The position numbers and the translations under genes were made by a program. A DNA stretch of 9,816 nt from Cytophagales bacterium (GTDB lineage: Bacteria > Bacteroidota > Bacteroidia > Cytophagales > Cyclobacteriaceae): contig DNTA01000303.1 of assembly GCA_003500135.1 (NCBI GenBank), forward strand, positions 1-9,816, written 5' to 3'. Under the pieces are notes generated by a model, which did no database searches, was not told the origin of the DNA, and was given only the letters and a program-made list of their open reading frames with translations. Shown here one piece after another: positions 1-7,479 of the stretch (position 1 is its first letter; each line of letters begins with the position of its first letter).

Positions 1-304
1 CACAGGCTTTCTGTACAATACGGGCCCTATCCTCATCACTATATTTAGGTTTGGCCCCACGGCCTGGCTTGTCCATGAGCCCCTGTATTCCTATATCTAA
101 AAACCGGCCTTTCCATTTCGCTACCGCTTCCCGACCGATAGATAATTCCTTTTGTACTTGGTCATAACTCTTTCCTTGGTATAAGCCCAGGATAATCCTT
201 GATCGTATCACATATCGATAATCTAATTTATTCGAGCGTGACATACTTGTGAGTTCCTGAAGTTCTTGCCCTTTCAGGATAATCGGTTTAGCTTTTCTTG
301 CCAT
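1..304 (-). CDS. IS630-family transposase, N-terminal part (runs off the window)
   Basis: The minus strand is open from an ATG at 304 down to base 1, giving 101 residues before the window ends. The protein starts MARKAKPIILKGQELQEL and has the layout of the IS630/Tc1-mariner DNA-binding region. A basic start is followed by a first helical segment with RSRIILGLYQGKSYDQV, then a helix-turn-helix centred on ELSIGREAVAKWKGRF. The linker GLMDKPGRGAKPKYSD resembles the family's G-L-x-D-x-P-R-x-G-R-P signature. The DDE catalytic domain lies beyond the left edge, so completeness cannot be judged. These enzymes cut and paste the element into TA dinucleotides. The family assignment is by recognised motif pattern and is fairly secure; the exact IS name is not. 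Confidence 0.88.
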   Translation of the reverse strand, partial: MARKAKPIILKGQELQELTSMSRSNKLDYRYVIRSRIILGLYQGKSYDQVQKELSIGREAVAKWKGRFLDIGIQGLMDKPGRGAKPKYSDEDRARIVQKAC

Positions 305-378
305 ACCCAAAGATAGAAAGAATTACGTATAATAAGTTCGTTTATATATAATTCTTTACACTAGTAGCTAAAATCGTA
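305..378. mobile_element. Probable right-hand end of the IS630 element and junction with the neighbouring gene
   Basis: This short AT-rich stretch separates the transposase start from a divergently read membrane protein gene. IS630 elements normally end a few tens of bases upstream of the transposase start and are flanked by a duplicated TA, so the element's terminal inverted repeat should lie here. Several TA dinucleotides occur, and I cannot pick the real boundary because the other end of the element is outside the window. The downstream membrane protein frame is open back to 352, just after a TAA at 349-351. That fits an element that landed in or near its 5' part. Confidence 0.4.
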
Positions 379-795
379 ATGCCTTTTGGCGTGTTGGCTA
401 TAATATCACTCATAGCAATAGGATGGTATCAAAACACTTTGAACATTACCTGGCATATTTTACCCATTTTACTACTATATCCATTCTGGGGGATCATACA
501 ACAATTTCTAGTCATTGGATTAATAGCCGGCAATCTTAATGATTTGAAATCAGTTAAAGTTTCCAATTATGTAATAATACTCTTAACAGCTTTATTGTTT
601 GGCGCCATTCATGCTCCTTATTGGTGGTTAGTAATTGGAACATTCGTATTGGCCTTATTTTATGGATTTGTATATCTGAAGGCGAGAAATATCTATGTAC
701 TTGGTATATTTCATGGCTGGTTGGGAGCATTATTTTTTTACACTATAGTGAACAGAGATCCTTTTGTCGAGGTATTCGGTCGATATTTTGAATAG
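379..795 (+). CDS. CPBP/Abi-family (CAAX-protease-like) membrane protein, probably 5'-truncated
   Basis: The 138-residue hydrophobic protein has about four membrane segments. Family motifs appear in the right order: WGIIQQF at about 38-43 where CPBP proteases carry EExxxR, FGAIH at 74-78 (FxxxH), and FHGWLGAL at 111-118 (the third motif's histidine). The family contains Rce1-type CAAX endopeptidases and bacteriocin-immunity or Abi proteins. Here the two glutamates are Q41-Q42 and the arginine is I46, so protease activity is doubtful. Typical members exceed 200 residues with more N-terminal helices. This one begins abruptly next to an IS630 end and its frame stays open upstream only to 352, so the annotated ATG may be internal to a truncated gene. 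The C-terminal NRDPFVEVFGRYFE looks natural. Confidence 0.62.
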   Translation: MPFGVLAIISLIAIGWYQNTLNITWHILPILLLYPFWGIIQQFLVIGLIAGNLNDLKSVKVSNYVIILLTALLFGAIHAPYWWLVIGTFVLALFYGFVYLKARNIYVLGIFHGWLGALFFYTIVNRDPFVEVFGRYFE

Positions 796-1215
796 CATTC
801 TCGCCATGTGGTTCTCCCGCATAAGACGCTTAGGAACATATGCTACCTCTCTAAATATTTCCTTTACTAGTCTTATTAATGTTATATAATCAGCTATACC
901 TTCAATTCAAGCTGAAAAGAAAGCAATCCCGTTTCCGGTCGTAGGGTAAGCGCCATCTGTCCTGCGACCAATCATCGAATAGGCATCCACTCGGCACACA
1001 ATTATAAAAGGGGAATTGATAGTTCCTTACGATGCTTTTTAAGCCACAGGCAACCATACGCTCTACCCCAACATAGAGCAGGCGCCCTCCTCCATTTTAG
1101 GTCACAGGGGACGCTACGACCAGGGCTTATTTTTGATTTTTACAAAATGCTATCCAGTTTGCCAAAAAAAGCGCTTTCAGCTTCTTGACTCCGCAGGGAG
1201 TTCAGACTTTAACTT
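796..1215. other. Intergenic stretch without a recognisable gene
   Basis: No frame here on either strand has a start, length and composition I would accept as a gene. From about 920 to 1180 the base composition is visibly more GC-rich than the flanks, with a plus-strand frame lacking an ATG. There are small inverted repeats, such as GCTCTA at 1060-1065 paired with TAGAGC at 1074-1079, and a 6-bp hairpin around 1188-1204. It could be decayed sequence left by rearrangement near the IS element, but I do not recognise any family. Confidence 0.5.
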
Positions 1216-1324
1216 TGAGCCCCTGAACTTTTGAACCTCTGAGCCCATAAACGACATTCTCGAACATTGAACTTTACTTGAAACTGTCACCCTGAACCCT
1301 TGAACTCATGAACCCTTGAACTTG
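1216..1324. repeat. Degenerate 8-bp tandem repeat (TGAACCCT type)
   Basis: Four units lie head to tail at 1293-1300, 1301-1308, 1309-1316 and 1317-1324: TGAACCCT, TGAACTCA, TGAACCCT and TGAACTTG. A second, more degenerate block with the same 8-bp period lies at 1216-1247: TGAGCCCC, TGAACTTT, TGAACCTC and TGAGCCCA. Looser copies lie between them, for example TGAACTTT from 1268. The invariant part is TGA followed by A or G and C. The array is noncoding and ends about 25 bp before a set of phased direct repeats. It looks like slippage-driven microsatellite expansion or an intergenic repeat family; a function is not shown. Confidence 0.7.
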
Positions 1325-1347
1325 GATAGTGTAGGGAACAGAGGCTT

Positions 1348-1397
1348 CATTCATCTGACATAATTGCCATTCATCCGAAAAATAGCCACTTACGTGA
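1348..1397. promoter_or_regulatory. Three phased direct repeats upstream of the LolA-like operon
   Basis: CATTCATCTGA at 1348-1358 and CATTCATCCGA at 1368-1378 differ at one base and are exactly 20 bp apart. A weaker third copy, CACTTACGTGA, starts at 1387, 19 bp further on. Spacing of roughly two helical turns places the copies on the same DNA face, as for direct-repeat binding sites of LytTR-type or other response regulators. They end 63 bp before the start codon at 1461, a suitable place for an activator or repressor. The repeats are directly visible; the identity of the regulator is inference. Confidence 0.4.
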
Positions 1398-1460
1398 AAA
1401 AAACCGAAAAGTAATAATCATTTCCACTATATTCAAAAAACACTTTAAACAAATTAATCC

Positions 1461-2210
1461 ATGAGAACTATACAAACATTACTACTTACATGTATTACGC
1501 TAATCGCATTCAACGCCTATGCGCAGGATGTGGACGAAATTATTGCCAACTATTTTGAAAATACAGGCGGATTAGAAAATTGGGAAAATTTAGAGGGAAT
1601 GAAAATTGTGGCCAAAGTACCTCAGGGCGGAATGGAAATTCCTATTGAAATCGTACAGATGACGGGAGGAAAGCAATATACAAAAGTGATTGTCCAGGGT
1701 CAGGAGGTTATGCAGGGCGTTTTCGATGGTGAGGTTATGTGGAGTACTAACTTCCAAACCATGAAAGCTGAAAAATCTGATGCTGAAAGCACGGAAATGA
1801 TGAAGCTGAATGCCAATGACTTTCCAAGTGAATTTATTGACTACAAAGAAAAGGGTTACACACTCGAATTGATGGGAACGGAGTCTTTTGAAGGTACAGA
1901 AACCTACAAATTAAAACTGACCAAAGAGCCTGTAACCATCGATGGCGAACAAGTAGAGGACGTGACTTACTACTACTTCGATACCGAAGCCTTTGTGCCC
2001 ATTGCCCAGGAATCGGAAATGAAAATGGGCCCGCAAAAGGGAGCGATCTCTCAAATTAAAATGAGCGATTACCAGGAAGTGGATGGTCTATATGTGCCTT
2101 TTTCAATGACCCAGGGGGTTAAAGATGGCGCTTCACAACCAATTATTATTGAATCAATAGAGTTAAATCCTGAAATAGACGACAGCGTATTTGCATTTCC
2201 AACCGAATAA
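1461..2210 (+). CDS. Secreted LolA-fold (outer-membrane lipoprotein-sorting-like) protein
   Basis: The 249-residue protein has a signal peptide of about 21 residues with cleavage predicted after AYA, leaving QDVDEII, so the mature protein should be periplasmic or outer. The mature part begins with the pattern seen in Bacteroidota LolA-like proteins (DEIIANYFENTGG, then LENWENLEGMKI). It continues as alternating beta strands, including a repeated aromatic run (VTYYYFD) and a late YQEVDGLYVPFSM segment. In that family YxxxDGxxxP marks the strand near the C-terminus. Classic LolA shuttles lipoproteins across the periplasm, but these paralogues are usually of unknown role and may bind other lipidic ligands. 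It is followed 9 bp later by the BNR propeller gene, so the two are likely co-transcribed and functionally linked. No lipobox is present. Confidence 0.65.
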   Translation: MRTIQTLLLTCITLIAFNAYAQDVDEIIANYFENTGGLENWENLEGMKIVAKVPQGGMEIPIEIVQMTGGKQYTKVIVQGQEVMQGVFDGEVMWSTNFQTMKAEKSDAESTEMMKLNANDFPSEFIDYKEKGYTLELMGTESFEGTETYKLKLTKEPVTIDGEQVEDVTYYYFDTEAFVPIAQESEMKMGPQKGAISQIKMSDYQEVDGLYVPFSMTQGVKDGASQPIIIESIELNPEIDDSVFAFPTE

Positions 2211-2219
2211 AAAAAATTT

Positions 2220-5200
2220 ATGAAAAAATCATTGATTCTGGGAGGCCTTTTAGTTTTGGCCTCTTTTTCGTTCGCACAGGAAATAGTGCTCTCCGGAGAT
2301 GAAATTTTCGGGGATATGAAAGCACGGCAGATCGGTCCAGCCCTTATGAGCGGTAGAATAACCGACCTTGAGGCACATCCGGTAAACGACCGCATCATTT
2401 ATGCGGGTACAGCCGGTGGTGGGGTATGGAAATCCAATAATGGTGGCGCTTCTTTTACACCAATCTTTGATGATTATATTCAATCAATAGGCGCTGTGGC
2501 AGTTGATCCTACTGACCCTGACAATACTGTTTGGGTCGGCACGGGTGAGATATGGACACGCAATAGTACGTCCATCGGAGATGGCCTTTACAAATCGATC
2601 GATGGTGGGGTAAACTGGAGTAAAATAGGGCTGGAGAATTCTGAGCGCATTAGCGCTATCGAAATTCACCCGGAAGATGGCAATACTCTCTATGTCGGCT
2701 CTATGGGTACACTTTGGGGGCCCAATGAAGAGCGCGGTGTATATAAAACCTCTGACGGTGGCGCTACATGGGAACGCATATTATATGTGGATGAAAATAC
2801 AGGATGCAGCGACCTTGTCATGGATCCCAAAAATCCGGATATATTATATGCCGCAATGTGGGAATACCGTCGTACGGCATGGTCGTTCAGTTCGGGAGGT
2901 AATCAAAGCGCCCTCTATAAATCTACCGATGGTGGGGCCAACTGGGAGAAGATCCACAATGGATTTCCGGAGGGGCAACTGGGAAGGATCGCCATTGGTG
3001 TAGCGCCAAGTAATCCTGATATTCTTTATTGCGTACTGGAGTCCGAAGAAGATAAAGATAAAGGATTGTATAGGTCGGAAGATGCTGGCGCTTCATGGTC
3101 ACACCTCAATAATGATTTTGGCCTCGTAGTGCGCCCGTTTTATTTTTCCCGAATAGTGGTTGATCCAAAAGATCCAAACGTTGTGGTAAAAGGAGGGTTG
3201 TTTGGTTCAATTAGCCGCGATGGGGGAAAAACCTTTAAAAACCTGGGCAATATGCACGCCGATATTCATGATATTGTTTTTGATATCAAAAATTCCGACA
3301 GGATGTATGTGGCTACCGACGGGGGTGTGTATCGTACCTGGGATGGAGGCACAACCATGGAAATTGTCGCCAATATACCAGTATCACAATTCTATCACAT
3401 CAGTGTAGACAATGAAACCCCTTATAATATTTATGGCGGTCTTCAGGATAACGGCAGTTGGTACGGTCCATCACGTTCCCCGGGGGGCATAGAAGCACGC
3501 GACTGGAATGTCGTTGGTGTAGGTGACGGTTTCAGGGTGCTAAGGCATCGCACCAAAAGGGTGTTGTACTCCGAAATGCAAGGCGCTGAAAATATCTGGC
3601 GGTACGATATGGACAAAAACCAGAATAAATCGATCCAGCCATTGCCAGTTAAAGGTGATCCAAAATTACGATTCAATTGGAACGCCCCAATGGAGTTAAG
3701 CCCTTCTAATCCCGACCGCTTGTATGTAGGAAGCCAGTTCGTACATGTATCGGACGATATGGGTAACTCGTGGAGGAAAATATCACCCGACTTGACCACT
3801 AACGATCCTGCAAAACAACAGCAGGAAGCGTCAGGAGGATTATCGGTGGATAATTCAGGGGCTGAAAACCACTGCACAATATTCACCATAGCCGAGTCTC
3901 CTGTAAATCCCGATGTGATATGGGCCGGTACTGACGACGGAAATGTACAGGTAACCCGTGATGGCGGAAAGACCTGGCAAAATACGACCCCGAATATTGA
4001 AGGCTTACCAAAAAATACATGGTGTTACCATATCGAAGCCAGTGTGCACGGCGAGGGTACTGCATACGCCGTTTTTGATGGGCATACGCAAAATGATATG
4101 AATACCTATGTATATAAAACCACTGATTTCGGACAAAACTGGAAGTCGATTGTAACTGAAGATATCTATGGTTTCGCAAGAAATATTCAGGAAGACTATG
4201 AAAAGGAAGACCTCTTGTTTTTAGGTACTGAAGCCGGGTTGTATATCACAATCAATGGAGGTAAAAACTGGAGCAAATTCACCAATAATATGCCGAGTAC
4301 AGCAGTACATTACATTGAGCTTCAAAAGCAAACCTCAGATATTGTAGTGGGTACTCACGGTCGCGGTATTATCATTATTGATGATATTAGCCCACTCCGG
4401 GAAATTGACCAGGAAGTACTGGCTAAAGATGTTCATTTCTTTCAAACAAAACCGGCAATGTTCGTCGAGGAAAATGGATTTGGAGGTACAAGTACTGAGA
4501 TGGAATATGTAGGTCCTAACCCGAGTCGGTCGGCCAAAATCATGTACTACCTCAAAAAGCGGCATATTTTTGGTAAAATGACTATGAGCGTGCTCGATGA
4601 TGAGGGCAACGAACTGATTGAACTGGCACCAGGTAAGTCTAAAGGGATCAATATCGTCACCTGGAATGGCCGAATCAAGCAACCCAAAACGGCAAAAGGG
4701 AAAACTTTTAGCTATGGTGGATTCACGTCTCCAAGAGTGCCGGCGGGAACCTATAAGGTGGTAATGACCAAAGGCAAAGAAACGTATGAGACCCAGGTAA
4801 CCTTTGAGAACGATCCCAACTCAGTCATTACAACAGCGGAGCGCAAATCCAATCATGAAACAACAATGAAGTTGTACGACATGAGCCAGGATTTGGCTTA
4901 CCTCGTGTATCAGATTGATGAGTTTATGGCAAAGTTGGACGAAATTAGTAAAACAACGGGCGACTCAAAAGTAGTGCAGGCTACTAGTGATCAGTTGAAT
5001 ACACTAAAAGAAAAGCTGGTGATCACCACTGGCGACAACTATGTAGGCTCCGCTGAGCCGCAGCTACGTGAAAAACTCGGCAAATTGTATAGTAAAGTCG
5101 CTTCTGGTTTTGAAGCGCCCAATGCTTCCGAAATGGAAAACCTGGCGCTTTTGGAAGGGCAGTTCAATGAAGCAATGGCTGAATTTGACAGCATACAAAA

Positions 5201-5297
5201 AAAGTCTTGGAGTAAAGTACAAAAGGTAATGGCCAAAAATAATATCGCAAATGTGGCCCTTATGGATTTCCCCGAGTTTTTGGAAAAATACAAATAA
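2220..5297 (+). CDS. Secreted sortilin/VPS10-like BNR-repeat beta-propeller protein
   Basis: This is a 1025-residue exported protein whose signal peptide ends near residue 19 (SFSFA-Q). At least ten Asp-box (BNR) motifs of the form S/T-x-D-x-G-x-x-W/F are visible, near residues 72, 126, 178, 235, 286, 332, 373, 511, 579, 634 and 677. They indicate one or two large beta-propellers, as in sortilin N-terminal and 'WD40/YVTN/BNR-like' exo-proteins. Repeats often share P-x-[DN]-P-D-x-[IL]-Y strands (for example KNPDILYAAMW and SNPDILYCVL). After about residue 735 comes an Ig-like segment with VPAGTYKVVM at 840-849, a hallmark of this family's C-terminal part, then a charged helical tail. Such genes are often labelled glycosyl hydrolase, but no catalytic site is evident and ligand or peptide binding is as likely. 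No type IX secretion C-terminal domain is obvious. Confidence 0.82.
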   Translation: MKKSLILGGLLVLASFSFAQEIVLSGDEIFGDMKARQIGPALMSGRITDLEAHPVNDRIIYAGTAGGGVWKSNNGGASFTPIFDDYIQSIGAVAVDPTDPDNTVWVGTGEIWTRNSTSIGDGLYKSIDGGVNWSKIGLENSERISAIEIHPEDGNTLYVGSMGTLWGPNEERGVYKTSDGGATWERILYVDENTGCSDLVMDPKNPDILYAAMWEYRRTAWSFSSGGNQSALYKSTDGGANWEKIHNGFPEGQLGRIAIGVAPSNPDILYCVLESEEDKDKGLYRSEDAGASWSHLNNDFGLVVRPFYFSRIVVDPKDPNVVVKGGLFGSISRDGGKTFKNLGNMHADIHDIVFDIKNSDRMYVATDGGVYRTWDGGTTMEIVANIPVSQFYHISVDNETPYNIYGGLQDNGSWYGPSRSPGGIEARDWNVVGVGDGFRVLRHRTKRVLYSEMQGAENIWRYDMDKNQNKSIQPLPVKGDPKLRFNWNAPMELSPSNPDRLYVGSQFVHVSDDMGNSWRKISPDLTTNDPAKQQQEASGGLSVDNSGAENHCTIFTIAESPVNPDVIWAGTDDGNVQVTRDGGKTWQNTTPNIEGLPKNTWCYHIEASVHGEGTAYAVFDGHTQNDMNTYVYKTTDFGQNWKSIVTEDIYGFARNIQEDYEKEDLLFLGTEAGLYITINGGKNWSKFTNNMPSTAVHYIELQKQTSDIVVGTHGRGIIIIDDISPLREIDQEVLAKDVHFFQTKPAMFVEENGFGGTSTEMEYVGPNPSRSAKIMYYLKKRHIFGKMTMSVLDDEGNELIELAPGKSKGINIVTWNGRIKQPKTAKGKTFSYGGFTSPRVPAGTYKVVMTKGKETYETQVTFENDPNSVITTAERKSNHETTMKLYDMSQDLAYLVYQIDEFMAKLDEISKTTGDSKVVQATSDQLNTLKEKLVITTGDNYVGSAEPQLREKLGKLYSKVASGFEAPNASEMENLALLEGQFNEAMAEFDSIQKKSWSKVQKVMAKNNIANVALMDFPEFLEKYK

Positions 5298-5318
5298 GAC
5301 CTGTCAAAAAATCATTCA

Positions 5319-5350
5319 AAAGAGGTCATCATACAGGTGACCTCTTTTTT
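5319..5350 (+). terminator. Intrinsic terminator of the LolA-like/BNR operon
   Basis: AAAGAGGTCA at 5319-5328 pairs perfectly with TGACCTCTTT at 5338-5347 around a 9-base loop, and the T run continues to 5350. It starts 21 bp after the BNR gene's stop codon. An upstream ACCTGT at 5299-5304 is complementary to ACAGGT at 5333-5338, mostly within the hairpin loop, so a weaker competing fold is possible. Confidence 0.88.
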
Positions 5351-5684
5351 ATATACCCGACCCTAATAAAGTTCATTCAATCACAATATTTCTCCTAACC
5401 AAAACCATTTATGAACTATTAATGAATAATGAAACTCAAGCTGTGGGGATGCCATGACCGAAGTATATGGCCCGATGTAACGGAATGTTCAGCTTTTAAC
5501 CCAACTCCTTGAACGCTGATGTGATATTGACTTCATCTCGTTTCTGATTGTACTAAGCATGTTATAAAAATGCTTCTTTTTCTTTATGGAACCATAATGC
5601 ACAAGGGATGAATTCACCTTATGAGTAATTTACTATCCTTTTCCTTACCTTTAAACCAACTTGATCGACCTAAAACAAAGAACC
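5351..5684. other. Noncoding leader region before the GH43 gene
   Basis: No credible ORF is present in this stretch of about 330 bp. A small hairpin, AAGCAT at 5555-5560 with ATGCTT at 5570-5575 around a 9-base loop, is followed by a T-rich run and could be a weak terminator or leader structure about 110 bp before the start codon. I could not find a clear Bacteroidota promoter (TTTG near -33 with TAnnTTTG near -7). Confidence 0.4.
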
Positions 5685-7451
5685 ATGAAATACTTAATAT
5701 TCCCGGCCTTACTTTTTTTTCATGTGGCAGGCTATGCCCAGCACACCTACTGCAACCCGATCGATATTGACTATACTTATATGTCACTCCATGCACATAA
5801 GGGGGTAGGCTATCGTGCAGGGGCAGATCCCGCAGTGATCAATTTTAATGATGAGTACTATATGTTCGTCACGCGCTCTTTTGGTTACTGGCATTCAACG
5901 GATCTGTTGAATTGGACTTTCATAGAGCCGGTAGACTGGTTTTTCAGTGCCAGCAATGCTCCGGGGGCCTACGCCTTTGGTGATAAGATCATCGCACTTG
6001 GCGATCCTTCAGCAATTGGCTCGGTAATAGAAACTGACAATCCCAAAGTGGGCGACTGGAAAACCAATTATGCCGTATTGCCCATGTCAGTCTGGGATCC
6101 GGCCCTGTTTGTCGACGATGATGACAAAGTGTATTTATACGAGGAGTCGTCCAATAAAAACCCCATTAGAGGGGTAGAGCTCGATCCCGATAATATGTTC
6201 CTGCCCAAAACCGAGCAGGTCGATTTTTTTACACTCGATCCCGAAAAACACGGGTGGGAGCGCTTCGGACAAAACCACCAATCTGACCTTACCCCCTATA
6301 TGGAAGGGGCCTGGATGACCAAACACAATGACACCTACTACCTGCAATACGCAGCGCCCGGTACCCAGTGGAATGTGTATGCCGATGGGGTGTATACTTC
6401 CGATAAACCACTTGGGCCATTTACCTATGCCCCGTATAATCCCGTTTCTTATAAGCCGGGAGGCTTTTTGTCAGGAGCAGGGCACGGTAGCACTGTACGT
6501 ACCGGCAGTGGTGGCTACTGGCACTTTGCAACAATGTTGATTTCGGTAAATTATAAATACGAACGTCGCATTGGCATGTTCCCTGCCGGCTTTGAAGATG
6601 ATGGACAAATGTATGTCAATAATGCATATGGCGATTACCCTCACTACGGGCCTGATACAACGGTAGAAGATCATAAAAACAGGTTTACCGGCTGGATGTT
6701 GTTGTCAAAAGGTAAAAAAGTAAAAACCAATTCGGCGCTTCAGGAAAAAATCCATAAGACGGTGGATGTATCCGATGAGAACAAGCAACAACTGGAGGAG
6801 GATGATTATTCCATTCAAAACATTGCCGATGAGAATATCAGGACCTTTTGGACGGCAGAAAATAATTCCGATTCGATTTATTTTGAAATGGACCTGGGCA
6901 GTGAAATGCTAGTCAATGCGATTCAGATCAATTTCATGGACTTCAATTCAAAAATATTTGGCCGTAAGGAAGGACTGACCCAACAATTTGTAATCGAAGT
7001 ATCCAATGACGGTGTAACCTGGAAAACCCTCATTGATTGCTCTGAAGCTACCGATGACCGGCCGAATTTTTACCATGAGTTGGGGAGTCCCATAAAATCA
7101 CGATATATTAAATTCAGGAATGTTTCATTCCACAATCAATATCTTTCTATTGCCGAATTCAGGGTATTTGGAAAAGGAGGAGGAAAAGCTCCCAAATCAC
7201 CAAAGGATTTTGTTGTTGAACGGCAAACGGACCTCAGAAATGCCAATGTATCGTGGCGAAGCGAAAAAAACGCGATGGGATATGTGCTATACTGGGGCAT
7301 CAGGCCCGATAGACTTAATAATTCAGTTATGATCTACCAGGGCAACAGCTATGAAATTCGGGCTTTAAATGTAGATCAGAATTACTTTTATGCAGTAGAG
7401 TCCTTCAATGAAAATGGTATTTCGAAGAAAACGAATATATTGAGTGATTAA
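5685..7451 (+). CDS. Secreted GH43-family glycosidase with F5/8 type C and Fn3-like domains
   Basis: The 588-residue protein starts at the ATG at 5685. A TTG 24 bp upstream would extend it, but the signal peptide MKYLIFPALLFFHVAGYAQ begins at this ATG. The N-terminal half (about 40-330) is a five-bladed GH43 propeller. All three acidic residues are visible: D48 in GADPAV (base), D138 in WDPALF (pKa modulator) and E207 in MEGAW (general acid). GH43 enzymes cleave arabinose-, xylose- or galactose-containing glycans with inversion; the substrate cannot be told here. Residues about 352-496 form a discoidin/F5/8 type C (CBM32-like) domain, with IADENIRTFWTA and EVSNDGVTWKTL. About 500-588 is Fn3-like (ANVSWRSEKNAMGYVLYWG). 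Export to the periplasm or outside is expected. No SusC/D genes are adjacent; the next gene follows 28 bp after the stop. Confidence 0.85.
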   Translation: MKYLIFPALLFFHVAGYAQHTYCNPIDIDYTYMSLHAHKGVGYRAGADPAVINFNDEYYMFVTRSFGYWHSTDLLNWTFIEPVDWFFSASNAPGAYAFGDKIIALGDPSAIGSVIETDNPKVGDWKTNYAVLPMSVWDPALFVDDDDKVYLYEESSNKNPIRGVELDPDNMFLPKTEQVDFFTLDPEKHGWERFGQNHQSDLTPYMEGAWMTKHNDTYYLQYAAPGTQWNVYADGVYTSDKPLGPFTYAPYNPVSYKPGGFLSGAGHGSTVRTGSGGYWHFATMLISVNYKYERRIGMFPAGFEDDGQMYVNNAYGDYPHYGPDTTVEDHKNRFTGWMLLSKGKKVKTNSALQEKIHKTVDVSDENKQQLEEDDYSIQNIADENIRTFWTAENNSDSIYFEMDLGSEMLVNAIQINFMDFNSKIFGRKEGLTQQFVIEVSNDGVTWKTLIDCSEATDDRPNFYHELGSPIKSRYIKFRNVSFHNQYLSIAEFRVFGKGGGKAPKSPKDFVVERQTDLRNANVSWRSEKNAMGYVLYWGIRPDRLNNSVMIYQGNSYEIRALNVDQNYFYAVESFNENGISKKTNILSD

Positions 7452-7479
7452 CTGACTTAATTGCTTAAATCGATAACCT

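Noticed and set aside
738..907. Minus-strand open frame with a protein-like stretch around YVPKRLMREN
   Set aside because: It has no start codon at its open end, overlaps the C-terminal part of the membrane protein gene on the other strand, and matches no family I recognise.
1216..1324. CRISPR array
   Set aside because: The repeat unit is only 8 bp with no unique spacers, so this is a simple tandem repeat.
3443..3889. 148-codon minus-strand frame inside the BNR protein gene
   Set aside because: It is an antisense shadow of a clearly coding region with many intact BNR motifs, with low-complexity, Ser/Pro-rich translation and no family signature.
5555..5583. Hairpin AAGCAT/ATGCTT as a second terminator or riboswitch
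   Set aside because: The stem is only 6 bp of A/T-rich pairs and no gene precedes it after the strong terminator at 5319-5350; no riboswitch core is recognisable.
5661..5684. TTG start that would extend the GH43 protein by eight residues
   Set aside because: The added residues (starting MIDLKQRT) precede a standard signal peptide that begins at the ATG at 5685, so the later start fits better.
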